32,381 bases of DNA from NCBI GenBank assembly GCA_024641655.1, contig JAHECR010000038.1, positions 1-32,381 on the forward strand, in the 5' to 3' direction. The translations under genes were made by a program, and so were the position numbers. Within the stretch, counting starts at the first letter, position 1; each line of letters opens with the position of its first letter. The notes under the pieces are model-generated. The model worked only from the letters and a program-made list of their open reading frames with translations, did not search any database and was not told the origin of the DNA. This document shows, piece after piece, positions 15,543 through 23,604 of this stretch. The stretch comes from Acidimicrobiaceae bacterium. GTDB lineage: Bacteria; Actinomycetota; Acidimicrobiia; Acidimicrobiales; UBA8592.

Positions 15543-15558
15543 GTGAGGTACACCTCAC
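15543..15558. promoter_or_regulatory. Palindromic operator before the DtxR-family gene
   Basis: GTGAGGT-AC-ACCTCAC is a perfect 7-2-7 inverted repeat ending 15 bases before the ATG. Its AGGTnnACCT core resembles the AGGT/ACCT half-sites of DtxR/IdeR boxes, though the spacing is shorter. On the minus strand TACCCT (a -10 match) lies just upstream, so a bound repressor would cover the transcription start. Autoregulation is inferred. Confidence 0.6.
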
Positions 15559-15577
15559 GAGGAGGGTACCCCAGCGT

Positions 15578-15601
15578 CCCCGCAAGGTACCGCAGGCGGG
15601 G
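15578..15601 (-). terminator. Hairpin after the small membrane protein gene
   Basis: CCCCGC and GCGGGG (15578-15583 and 15596-15601) form a 6-bp stem with a 12-base loop, seven bases past the stop of the upstream gene. It separates that gene from the DtxR-family operator. There is no T tract. Confidence 0.4.
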
Positions 15602-15607
15602 AGCTGA

Positions 15608-16012
15608 TCAGGTCAGGTTGCCGAGATCGAGGACCAGCAGCACGGTGAGCAACCCGATGACGCCGACGTTGATGGCCGAGATCGGCCACCGCCAGCGGTG
15701 CCGGGCGCTGTGGAACCGGCGGATGCTCAGCGCGTTGGCTGCGATCCCGATGAGGCTCGAGATGATCCCCACGGTCGAACCGACACCGGACGCGATACCC
15801 AGGATGGGTGCGAGGAAGGGGAACACGACATAGGTGAGCGTGCAACGCACCGCAGAGATCATCACCGACGTCGAGAACGTGCGCTGGGCACGCTCTTCGG
15901 CCATGGCCTGCGCCGCGGGATCGGGTACGTCGATCCGACGCGGCACCCCCGAATCGATCGATGTCTCGCTCAAACTCCAGCTCCATGGTCGCGGTGATTC
16001 GCGCAAGTCCAT
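15608..16012 (-). CDS. Small membrane protein of unknown function
   Basis: I do not recognise this 134-residue protein. After a polar N-terminus of about 35 residues (acidic, Pro-rich) come three to four hydrophobic helices: TSVMISAVRCTLTYVVFPF with LAPILGIA, VGIISSLIGIAANALSI, then a basic RRFHSARHRWRW loop and ISAINVGVIGLLTVLLVL. The start is uncertain. ATG 16012 has only GGTGG directly before it. A TTG at 16054, immediately after an in-frame stop, would add 14 residues that also look coding by third-position GC. It stands alone on the minus strand, divergent from the TadE gene at 16160, in a 104- to 147-base gap without clear signals. Confidence 0.65.
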   Translation of the reverse strand: MDLRESPRPWSWSLSETSIDSGVPRRIDVPDPAAQAMAEERAQRTFSTSVMISAVRCTLTYVVFPFLAPILGIASGVGSTVGIISSLIGIAANALSIRRFHSARHRWRWPISAINVGVIGLLTVLLVLDLGNLT

Positions 16013-16159
16013 CCACCGGTACGCAGCGTCCCAGCCTACGCGCTTCGACCGCAACTAGGGCCGCGACAGCGACCCGCTGCAGCGAACAGCGCAGACCCCG
16101 GCCCCGGTCGTCTGGCCCATCTCGCTCAGGCGCGTCCCCTGCAGGGACGAAAGAGGGAC

Positions 16160-16651
16160 ATGCGCAAAGGAGTCTTCGGACCGAGCCAGCGCGTGGGAAG
16201 CACCAGAACACGACACAAGCAGCATGCAACGACCGTTGACCGTGGCGTTGCTGCGGTCGAGTTCGCCTTGATCTTCCCATTGCTCATCCTCATCGTCTTC
16301 GGCACGATCGACTTCGGGTTCCTCGTGAACCGGTCAACGATGATGAACAACGCCGCCCGCGAAGGCGCGCGGGTCGCCATCTTCACCCCCGACACCGCAG
16401 CGATCGAGGCCCGCGTACGCGACGTCGCCGAGAATCTCGATCAGGCCGAGCTCACCGTCACCGTCACCTGCAGACGGCCGGACATGTCGCCGTGTCCGGG
16501 GGGGAACTTCGCGGCCGAGTGGGAACCAGGGGGCACGGTGATCGTGACCCTCGACTACGAGCATCAGTTCCTCACGCCGATCGGGGGGTTCATGGGATTG
16601 GGGGACACCCACCATCTCTCCAGCGCCGTCGAGATGAGGATCGAAGGATGA
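16160..16651 (+). CDS. tadE: TadE-like pseudopilin
   Basis: The 163-residue protein has the TadE hallmark: a short basic N-terminus, then RGVAAVEFALIFPLLILIVFGTIDFG, a single membrane helix preceded by Gly and with Glu at the +5-like position of type IV pseudopilins, followed by NNAAREGAR. The periplasmic part holds two Cys (TCRRPDMSPC) that could form a disulfide. AGAGGGAC precedes the ATG. Its stop overlaps the start of the vWA-TadG gene (ATGA), so the two are translated together. TadE proteins are minor pseudopilins of the Tad pilus. A second tadE lies at 26891-27295. Confidence 0.85.
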   Translation: MRKGVFGPSQRVGSTRTRHKQHATTVDRGVAAVEFALIFPLLILIVFGTIDFGFLVNRSTMMNNAAREGARVAIFTPDTAAIEARVRDVAENLDQAELTVTVTCRRPDMSPCPGGNFAAEWEPGGTVIVTLDYEHQFLTPIGGFMGLGDTHHLSSAVEMRIEG

Positions 16652-18036
16652 CCGGGCCAGGCAACACTCCACCACGGCGACGCCGCGATGAGCGCGGCGT
16701 CAGCGCAATCCTTGTCGCGCTTCTTCTCGTGCCCATGCTGGGGTTCGTGGCCATGGCGGTCGACATCTCGTCGCTGAACAACACCCGCCAGAAGCTGTGG
16801 GACACCCTCGACGCCTCGGCCCTCGCCGGCGCCGCGCTGCTTCCCGATGGGGTCGCCGCGCGCGACGCGGCGCTCGCCTACGCCGATGCGAACCTACCGG
16901 GGCTGGTCCCCGCCATCGAGTTCTGGTGCGTCGTCGGTGTCGGTTCCGGCGGCGGCGTCGACGACAGCGGAATCCCCGCTGCCTGCAACCCCGGTCCCGC
17001 CCCCTACACCGTCGGCCAGTATCCCGGGCTCGCCTGCAATTCGGCCCTCTGCGCGATCCCGTGCAATCCCCTGCCACCGAGCAGCGACAGCTGCAACACG
17101 ATGTCGGTCGCAGCGTCACGCACCGTGCCCTTCGCGTTCGCTCCCGTGATCGGCTTCGAGGAGGGCAACACCGGCACCTTGGTGACCGCATCCTGCAAGG
17201 GACCATGCGGCATCTCGGGGTCCGCGCCGGCCGACATCGCGCTCGTGGTGGACCGAACCGGCAGCATGCGCAGCCAGGACGTCGCGGCCCTCAAGGCGGC
17301 ATCGCTCGGTTTCCTGGAGGGGCTCACCCCGGCGCTGCACGACGTTGCCCTCGGGACGCTCGGTCGGTCGAAGTCCTCGCCCGGGTCGTGCCCGACGACC
17401 GCGAGCACCAACGCCGGTTCGGGCCCCTGGGTCCCGGTGAGCCTTCGTCACGACTACGACCTCACCGACAACACCCCACCCGACAACCCCCCCAACCTGA
17501 ACCTCGCCAGCGATCTCGTGAAGGGCATCAACTGCCTGTCGTCATCGGGCACGGGCACCAACCTCGGTGACCCCATCGCCGCTGCGGGCGACCACCTGCT
17601 CGACAGCGGGCGCGAGGGGGTCTCCAAGGGGATCGTGTTCATGACCGACGGCGAAGCGAACAAGCCCGCCGGCAACCCCTGTTCCTATGCCGAGAGCCAA
17701 GCCGCCGCGGTCGAAGCGTCCGACATCACCATCGTCACGATCGCCTACCGGCTCCAGGGCGTCAGCTGCGGCGTGCAAGCGGCCACGACCGTCCTGGCCC
17801 ACATGGCGTCGGACCCCCCAACGGGGCCCCCCACCGCTGACGACGGCGGCGACGGCCCCGGTGGCCTTCCAGGGGGTTGTGCGACCGCGGCTTCGGTTGC
17901 CGGCGAGAACGCCGACGGCGACAACTTCCTGTGCGCCGCCGACGAGAGCCAGCTCGTCGCGGTGTTCAGCGCCGCCAGCAACACCATCCTGCTCGAGCTC
18001 AACGAACGCACCCGCCTCGTCAGCCTCCCCAGGTGA
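16648..18036 (+). CDS. tadG: TadG-like protein with von Willebrand factor A domain
   Basis: This 462-residue protein opens with a TadG/Tad-type N-terminus: RGVSAILVALLLVPMLGFVAMAVDISSLNNTRQKLWDTLDASALAGA, one membrane helix then the conserved aqueous segment. A vWA domain spans about 190-455: MIDAS motif DRTGSM (Thr in place of the usual first Ser), TGTNLGDPI, and FMTDGEAN. Many Cys residues (about 90-190 and 290-420) suggest disulfides outside the cell. TadG-type proteins with vWA domains are thought to anchor or tip the pilus and mediate adhesion. It overlaps tadE by four bases. A convergent hairpin follows. It sits on the opposite strand from the main Tad operon. Confidence 0.85.
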   Translation: MTGPGNTPPRRRRDERGVSAILVALLLVPMLGFVAMAVDISSLNNTRQKLWDTLDASALAGAALLPDGVAARDAALAYADANLPGLVPAIEFWCVVGVGSGGGVDDSGIPAACNPGPAPYTVGQYPGLACNSALCAIPCNPLPPSSDSCNTMSVAASRTVPFAFAPVIGFEEGNTGTLVTASCKGPCGISGSAPADIALVVDRTGSMRSQDVAALKAASLGFLEGLTPALHDVALGTLGRSKSSPGSCPTTASTNAGSGPWVPVSLRHDYDLTDNTPPDNPPNLNLASDLVKGINCLSSSGTGTNLGDPIAAAGDHLLDSGREGVSKGIVFMTDGEANKPAGNPCSYAESQAAAVEASDITIVTIAYRLQGVSCGVQAATTVLAHMASDPPTGPPTADDGGDGPGGLPGGCATAASVAGENADGDNFLCAADESQLVAVFSAASNTILLELNERTRLVSLPR

Positions 18037-18140
18037 GGGGAAGGCTCGTGGACGGGGACTCGATCGGGTTCGGGTACTGAACGACCCCATCGCTCGGCAA
18101 TGCTGGGAGAGCTGCGCGATTGGGAGAGCTGTGGTCCCGC

Positions 18141-18188
18141 ACTCGGCTGAGCAGCGGTCGGTCGGACCGAGGCTCGCTCAGTCCGAGT
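18141..18188. terminator. Long hairpin between vWA-TadG and the DnaB-like gene
   Basis: ACTCGGCTGAG (18141-18151) pairs with CTCAGTCCGAGT (18177-18188), 11 bp with one bulged T, around a 25-base loop that itself contains GGTC/GACC. It overlaps the last codons of the DnaB-like gene and can end transcription from either side. The 141-base gap also has the direct repeat TGGGAGAGCTG (18104-18114 and 18121-18131) and no gene. Confidence 0.5.
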
Positions 18189-19170
18189 AGTTGATGTCGT
18201 CGATCAGGTGCTCGGCGACGAAGGCGCCTTCGGGGCTGAACCGGAAGCTCTCGAACTCCTTGGCGAACTCGAGGTTCACGTCGGCGGGTCCGTCGCGGTG
18301 CTTTTCGATGGTGAAGAGGGTGAACTGCTTCGCGTCTTCGATCTGGCGGCCGTCGAACGCGGTGTGCACCCGCGAGATCGCGGGCGCCTTCTCGTTCATC
18401 ACGATGGCGCAGTCGGCCTCGTGCACCAACGGCGCGCTGCTCGCGAGGTGCTGGGGCCGGATGCGGCGTTGACCGAGACCGTCGTTGCCGACCGCGGCGA
18501 TGGCGAGCACGGCAACGTGATCGGTCATCGCGATCTCCTTCAGCGATGCGGCCACCTCGGGCGCACGATCGAGCGATGCGCGGCCCTCCATCGGGACCTT
18601 CTGCAGGTAGTCGACGACAAGCAGGCCGCCGGGACCGACCACGTGTCGGGCGATTGAGCTCATCTCGTGGAGGTCGGTCGTCACCGTCGAACCCTGGATG
18701 AGGAACATCCGCGACGCGTACCCCATCAGGGTCTCCGCCGCGGCTTCCATCACCGGATGGGTCTCGAGCAACTGATCGAAACTCAGCCGGCCACCGACCC
18801 ACGCCTTGATGCGACGGCGCATGGTCTCCATCGCCGTGTCGTCGGTGTGGGCGTGGGTCTCGCTGAGTTGGAGATTGAGGAGCCGGCCCAGCATCCCGTG
18901 CTCACTGTGCTCGTAGCTGACGTACGCGACGTGACCGCCGCGCTCGGCAACGTGACGGGCCCACTGCAGGGTGGCAATGGTCTTGCCGACGCTGGGCTTG
19001 CCCGCCAGGATCGTCAGATCGTGGGGATGCAGGCCACCGTCGAGCATCGCGTCGAGGGGATTGAAGCCGGTCGCGAGCGCAGGCGCCCGCATCGTGCCCT
19101 CGTCCTCGATCTGGGCGAGCAACCCGCGAACGGGCTTGTACTGCGAGCGTGGAAGTGACTGGAGGCTCAT
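18178..19170 (-). CDS. DnaB-like RecA-fold ATPase at the end of the Tad operon
   Basis: The 330-residue protein resembles only the C-terminal half of replicative helicase DnaB; the primase-binding N-domain is absent. Visible motifs: TGFNPLDAML (34-43), Walker A AGKPSVGKT (56-64), VAYVSYEHSE (81-90), Walker B LLVVDYLQ (183-190) and the arginine-finger region EKHRDGP (289-295). Compared with the dnaB product at 28768-30171, the SQL strand after Walker B (VVALSQLSR) is replaced by VLAIAAVGND. The LRESGSIEQDADVVMFL segment becomes HLASSAPLVHEADCAIVM, so the sensor region has diverged. It lies eight bases after tadC on the same strand and is almost certainly co-transcribed. ATG 19170 has AGGGGA upstream. 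A role in pilus assembly, signalling or DNA uptake is conceivable; none is established. Confidence 0.8.
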   Translation of the reverse strand: MSLQSLPRSQYKPVRGLLAQIEDEGTMRAPALATGFNPLDAMLDGGLHPHDLTILAGKPSVGKTIATLQWARHVAERGGHVAYVSYEHSEHGMLGRLLNLQLSETHAHTDDTAMETMRRRIKAWVGGRLSFDQLLETHPVMEAAAETLMGYASRMFLIQGSTVTTDLHEMSSIARHVVGPGGLLVVDYLQKVPMEGRASLDRAPEVAASLKEIAMTDHVAVLAIAAVGNDGLGQRRIRPQHLASSAPLVHEADCAIVMNEKAPAISRVHTAFDGRQIEDAKQFTLFTIEKHRDGPADVNLEFAKEFESFRFSPEGAFVAEHLIDDINYSD

Positions 19171-19178
19171 GGGTTCCC

Positions 19179-20075
19179 CTAGAGGCCGCTGTCGGCGATC
19201 CTGATGACCGCCGGTCCGATGATGACGACGAAGAGCGCCGGCATGATGCAAAAGAGCAGCGGGAAGACCAGCTTGACCGGGATCTTCAACGCCGTTTCCT
19301 CGGCACGCATGCGCCGCTTCTTGCGCATCTCATCGGCCTGAACTCGCAAAACATCAGCAAGTGGCATGCCCAATCTCTCGGCCTGCGTCAACGCGTTGAC
19401 GAACTGCTTCAGGTCCGTCGAGTCGGTACGGCCGAGGAGCTTGGCGAAGGCGTCGCGCCGGTTCATGCCGAAACGCACGTCCTGCAGCACGCGCGAGAGC
19501 TCGTGGGCCAACGCGCCGTCGTTGCTCTTGGCGACGCGGGACATGGCCGCTTCGAAGCCGAGACCGGCCTCGACGCTGACCACCATCTGGTCGAGCAGGT
19601 CGGGCAGCTCCCTATCGATGTGGGCCTTGCGCTCCTTGGCCCGACGTGCCAACACGAAGTCGGGCAGACCGAAGCACCCGGCGGCAAGGAGCACCGCGAC
19701 GAGCATGGTCATCGGCGTCGGGTTGTTGATCACTCGGTAGACGCCGACGATCGCCCCTGCGGTCGCGAGCATCACCTTCGTACCGATCAGACGGTCCGCG
19801 CTCCAGGTCTGACGGGCACCCGCGACGTCGATCTTCTTGTCGAGGCGCTCGACCGCACCGGTCGGGGTCAGGCGGTGGAAGAGCTGGGCGATGTGGCCCA
19901 TGAGTGGCGAGATGATGCGCTTGCCGGCTCGCTGGCGCAGGACGACCTGACGCATGTCGGTGGATGCGCCACCGAGCGAGCGCCTCGTCTGTTGGCTGAG
20001 CAACGCGCTCAGCAGCATGATGGCGCCGGCGACGGAGACCCCGGCGCCGAGATACAACGAGAGATCGGGTGTCAT
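19179..20075 (-). CDS. tadC: Tad pilus platform protein TadC (type II secretion F domain)
   Basis: The 298-residue protein starts at ATG 20075 with GGAGG upstream. An N-terminal helix (about 7-26) and a central pair (MLATAGAIVGVYRV; TMLVAVLLAAGCFGLPDFVL) precede the T2SSF core ELPDLLDQMVVSVEAGLGFEAAMSRVA. A C-terminal helix follows (LVFPLLFCIMPALFVVIIGPAVI). TadC and TadB form the inner-membrane platform that couples the CpaF ATPase to pilin polymerisation. The gene sits between tadB (82-base gap with a small hairpin) and the DnaB-like gene (eight-base gap). Confidence 0.92.
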   Translation of the reverse strand: MTPDLSLYLGAGVSVAGAIMLLSALLSQQTRRSLGGASTDMRQVVLRQRAGKRIISPLMGHIAQLFHRLTPTGAVERLDKKIDVAGARQTWSADRLIGTKVMLATAGAIVGVYRVINNPTPMTMLVAVLLAAGCFGLPDFVLARRAKERKAHIDRELPDLLDQMVVSVEAGLGFEAAMSRVAKSNDGALAHELSRVLQDVRFGMNRRDAFAKLLGRTDSTDLKQFVNALTQAERLGMPLADVLRVQADEMRKKRRMRAEETALKIPVKLVFPLLFCIMPALFVVIIGPAVIRIADSGL

Positions 20076-20122
20076 CGGGTCCTCCAACGCTCGACGGTCA
20101 CGAGCTTCATGGGGCAGGGTGC

Positions 20123-20141
20123 GACCGGAGCCCAGCCGGTC
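20123..20141 (-). terminator. Small hairpin between tadB and tadC
   Basis: GACCGG (20123-20128) and CCGGTC (20136-20141) form a 6-bp stem with a 7-base loop, 16 bases past the tadB stop. It may attenuate or stabilise the transcript and is unlikely to stop it completely. Confidence 0.3.
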
Positions 20142-20157
20142 CGGGCCCCGCACCGGT

Positions 20158-22077
20158 TCAGAACTGCACCTGCACGATCTTCTTGATCCATGCCCCGCCC
20201 CCGATCATCAACAAGATCGCGAGCCCGATAGCACCGAGCCCGAAGTTGGACTTGGTGAGCTCGCTGAGGTAGGTCGGGTTCGTCAAGCGCACGAACCCGG
20301 CAACACCGAACGGCAAGACGTACAAGACGATGGCCGAGAGCTTGCCTTCGGCGGACAGCGCGCTCACCTGTCGACGGAGCTGATTGCGCTCGCGGATGGT
20401 GTCGCCGACGTTGTCGAGCACTTCCGAGAGATTGCCGCCGAGCTCGCGGTTGATGGCCACCGCGCGCACGACCCACTCGAAGTCCTCGTTGCCCAGCCGA
20501 TCGGCGATGCCTTGCAGCGCCTCGACGAGGTCACGGCCGATTCGGGTCTCGGCGACCACTCGGGTGAACTCCTCACCGGTCGGCGAGTCGCTCTCCTCGG
20601 CCACGGCCACGAGCGCCCGCTGGATGCCGTGACCGGCACGGAGGCTGCCCGCCATGACGAGCAGGGTGTTGTCGAGCTGATTGGCGAAGCGATTGCGGCG
20701 ACGGGAGCCCATGTAGCCCACGAACGACCGTGCCGACAGGGCGACGACGATCGCACCGATGATCCCGATGAGGGGGTGCATCAGCCAGCCCAGCGCCAGC
20801 ACGGCCACGGAGACGCAACCGACCAACACGATGAACTCGCCGGGGCGCAGGTTCAGCCCGGCGCGGTCGAGCGCCGCGTTCATGGCCCCTCGACGAGTTC
20901 CGTTGAGGAAGGTCCGGTCGACCAGGCCGCTGGCCCAGGTCGCGACACCGGAGAGCTGGGTGTCTCCGGCCTTCGGGGTCGCGCGCGGCTCGAGTCGGCG
21001 GCGGGGCTTGTCGCCGGCCATCGAGAACGCGGCGTAGGACACGGTGGCAAAGGCGAAGCCCAGCGCGCCGAGCCCGGCCCACATGACCCAGCCCGCCTCG
21101 AGCATCCCCTTCGGGGGTGCGAGGAACGGCACCGCTTCGAGGAACTGTGGGTCGGTGCTCGCCTGCGGGTCGGTGCTCGTCGTGGGAGCCGGAGCTGCGT
21201 CGGCGGCCTTGAGCTCGGTGACCAGGTTCGCACCGGCCAGACGATCCCCCGAGACCGCGACGACGCGGACCTCCACGGGCCCCGACGAGGTCGCCTCGAA
21301 CCGCAACCGGTACTGATTCGCCAGGCGGGCGGCGAGACCGTCGTAGACCGCAGCGAGATCGGCGAGCGCCGTCGTCGACAAGAAGGCGCCGCCGGCGCGA
21401 TCAGTCAGCGCCGAGAGCTCGCTCAGCTGGCTGTCCCCGGTCTCCAAACCGATCGAGTAGAGCGCGACGTCGGAGCTGGTGAGGGCGCCGACCACCGCGT
21501 CGGGCGTGGCCGAGCTGGCCGTGTCAGCGCCGTCGGAAAGCAGCACCAGGGCGACGCGGTCGGTTCCCGCCGTCTGCAGGATGGACGCGCTCTCGATCAG
21601 CGCGTCGTAGAGGCTCGTCTCGCCCGTCGCGCGCAGCGACCCGATGGCGTTGCGGGTCGCGGCACGGTCGGTCGTCAGTTCCGACGCCCGCACGACCGAG
21701 TCCCCGAACCCGACCACGGCGACCGGGTGACTGTCGGGCAAGCCGTCGACGAAGGCGAGCGCCGACGCTTTCGCCGCGGCGATGGCTTCACCGGCCATCG
21801 AGCCCGACGTGTCGATCGCCAACACGATGCCGGTGGTCTCGGCAAGCTTCTCGACGGTGATCTCGCGCGCCACACCGCCCTCGTCCAGGCTGAACTCGTC
21901 CGCGGTGAGCGTGGTGTCCGCGAAACTCCTCGGGACGTCGACGGTCACCTCGATGGTCGGATAGCCGGTGGCGTCGAGATCCACGATCTGGATCTCCCCT
22001 TCGGAGAGCTGTGCTCCCGCGGGTGCCGCCGCCATCAGCAGCGCCAGCGCGGCCAGCGCTGCGAGCGTGCGTCGCAT
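20158..22077 (-). CDS. tadB: vWA-TadB fusion: extracytoplasmic vWA domain on a pilus platform protein
   Basis: This 639-residue protein joins two parts. A signal peptide (1-23, ending AGAQ) leads to a vWA domain (about 84-255) with an intact MIDAS: DTSGSM (89-94), TGETSLYDA (151-159), LLSDGAD (179-185). A linker and membrane helix (about 327-350) lead to TadB: helices in FIVLVGCVSVAVLALGWLMHPLIGIIGAIVVAL (416-448), the cytoplasmic T2SSF core (RRNRFANQLDNTLLVMAG onward) and two C-terminal helices. TadB elsewhere is about 300 residues and has no vWA part. ATG 22077 follows GGGGGTGG by six bases; a GTG three bases earlier is the alternative. The start shares one base with the cpaF stop. The vWA part is expected outside the membrane and could sense or bind a surface ligand. 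Confidence 0.92.
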   Translation of the reverse strand: MRRTLAALAALALLMAAAPAGAQLSEGEIQIVDLDATGYPTIEVTVDVPRSFADTTLTADEFSLDEGGVAREITVEKLAETTGIVLAIDTSGSMAGEAIAAAKASALAFVDGLPDSHPVAVVGFGDSVVRASELTTDRAATRNAIGSLRATGETSLYDALIESASILQTAGTDRVALVLLSDGADTASSATPDAVVGALTSSDVALYSIGLETGDSQLSELSALTDRAGGAFLSTTALADLAAVYDGLAARLANQYRLRFEATSSGPVEVRVVAVSGDRLAGANLVTELKAADAAPAPTTSTDPQASTDPQFLEAVPFLAPPKGMLEAGWVMWAGLGALGFAFATVSYAAFSMAGDKPRRRLEPRATPKAGDTQLSGVATWASGLVDRTFLNGTRRGAMNAALDRAGLNLRPGEFIVLVGCVSVAVLALGWLMHPLIGIIGAIVVALSARSFVGYMGSRRRNRFANQLDNTLLVMAGSLRAGHGIQRALVAVAEESDSPTGEEFTRVVAETRIGRDLVEALQGIADRLGNEDFEWVVRAVAINRELGGNLSEVLDNVGDTIRERNQLRRQVSALSAEGKLSAIVLYVLPFGVAGFVRLTNPTYLSELTKSNFGLGAIGLAILLMIGGGAWIKKIVQVQF

Positions 22078-23522
22078 CACCAGCCACCCCCGTCGAGGAC
22101 AGAGAGGCCGTCGCCGAACACATCGGCGCTCAAGGTGATTCCCTGCTGTTCGAGGCGATCCGAGAACATCGGGCGGATACCAGTCGGCTTCAGTTCACCG
22201 GCGAACCGCCCGTCCTCGGTGAACCCGGCGCTGTAGTCGAACGCGAACAGGTCACCCAGCGTGATGGTCTCGCCTTCCATGCCGATGACCTCGTCGATCC
22301 CCGTCACTCGACGGGTGCCGTCTCGCAAGCGGGAGATGTGGACGATGAGATCGATCGCCGAGGCCACCTGTTCCCGGATGGCCCGCACCGGCAGGTCCAT
22401 GCCTGCCATCAGGACCATAGTCTCGAGGCGGGCCAAGGCGTCACGAGCGCTGTTCGCGTGCACCGTCGACAGCGAGCCCTCGTGACCGGTGTTCATGGCC
22501 TGGAGCATGTCGAGGGTCTCGCCGCCACGACACTCACCGACGACGATGCGGTCGGGGCGCATACGCAGCGAGTTCTTCAACAGGTCGCGAATGGCGACTT
22601 CGCCCTTGCCTTCGGTGTTGGGCGGACGCGTCTCGAGGCGGATCACGTGCTCCTGGCGGAGCTGGAGCTCGACAGAGTCCTCGATCGTCACGATGCGCTC
22701 GCGCTCGGGAATCCAGCTGGACAGAACGTTCAGAAGCGTGGTCTTTCCGGTACCGGTACCGCCGGCGATCAAGATGTTGAGCTTGCCCACCACACATGCT
22801 TCGAGGAAATCGGCGCACTGCCGGCTCATCGAGCCGTTGCGGACCAGATCGTCCACGACGAGCTTCTCCCGCGCGAACTTCCGGATCGTGAGCATCGGTC
22901 CGTCGACCGCGAGGGGCGGGATGATCGCGTTGACACGGGATCCGTCGGGCAGGCGGGCGTCCACCATGGCCGAGGACTCGTCGATGCGCCGTCCGACCCC
23001 GGTCACGATGCGTTCGATCACCTGACGCAGATGGTCCTGGGAGACGAACCGGGCCTCGGTCTTGTAGATCATGCCGGCGCGCTCGATGAAGATCGCCGAG
23101 TCGCCGTTGACCATGACTTCCGAGACCGAGTCGTCGGCGAGGAACTGCTCGATCGGGCCGTAGCCCAAGATGTCGTTCTTGACCTCGTTGACGAGCGCGT
23201 GGCGCTCGTCGGCGTCGAGGGGGATGTCCTCGTCCTGCAGCACGGCGTCGAGCTCGCGCACGACGAACGTGTGGAGCTGCTTGCGGCTGAGCGAGGCGTC
23301 GTAGAGCTGGTCGCCGAGGCGGGCGAAGAGTCCTTCGGAGGCTCGCCGCTTGAGGTTCGCCAACGGGTCGATCGCGGTGGCACGGACCTCTTCGTCGAGG
23401 TCGGCCTCCTCGCGGTAGCGACTCATCGACGGACCCGCCGGGGCCGGAGCGGCAGGCATGCCGCCCGGCTCGACCTCGTCCTTCATGACTCCCGCTTCGC
23501 GGAAACGGTCACCGAGCTTCAT
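22077..23522 (-). CDS. cpaF: Tad pilus assembly ATPase CpaF (TadA)
   Basis: This is a 481-residue GspE-type hexameric ATPase that powers pilin polymerisation at the inner membrane. Motifs: Walker A GGTGTGKTT (254-262), Asp box region VTIEDSVELQL, Walker B VGECRGGE (328-335) and His box GHEGSLSTVHAN (346-357). The N-domain ends near 240 and contains ILGYGPIEQFLADDSVSEVMVNG, typical of CpaF. The start has an excellent AGGAGGT seven bases upstream. It lies 82 bases after cpaE and is translationally coupled to tadB. Confidence 0.97.
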   Translation of the reverse strand: MKLGDRFREAGVMKDEVEPGGMPAAPAPAGPSMSRYREEADLDEEVRATAIDPLANLKRRASEGLFARLGDQLYDASLSRKQLHTFVVRELDAVLQDEDIPLDADERHALVNEVKNDILGYGPIEQFLADDSVSEVMVNGDSAIFIERAGMIYKTEARFVSQDHLRQVIERIVTGVGRRIDESSAMVDARLPDGSRVNAIIPPLAVDGPMLTIRKFAREKLVVDDLVRNGSMSRQCADFLEACVVGKLNILIAGGTGTGKTTLLNVLSSWIPERERIVTIEDSVELQLRQEHVIRLETRPPNTEGKGEVAIRDLLKNSLRMRPDRIVVGECRGGETLDMLQAMNTGHEGSLSTVHANSARDALARLETMVLMAGMDLPVRAIREQVASAIDLIVHISRLRDGTRRVTGIDEVIGMEGETITLGDLFAFDYSAGFTEDGRFAGELKPTGIRPMFSDRLEQQGITLSADVFGDGLSVLDGGGW

Positions 23523-23604
23523 CGCCGGACCTCCTGGTATTCGTCGCCCGTCGCGCTCCGAAGCGGTTTCCCGCCGGGCGCCTTGCTGGATCCACCTGTG
23601 TGCA

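Noticed and set aside
18104..18131. Direct repeat TGGGAGAGCTG as a mobile-element footprint
   Set aside because: Only 11 bp, 17-bp period, no transposase or inverted ends nearby.
19954..22236. Very long open frame on the plus strand opposite tadB and tadC
   Set aside because: It is a shadow of high-GC coding on the other strand: composition is Arg/Gly/Asp/His-rich without any domain, and the minus-strand genes are unmistakable.
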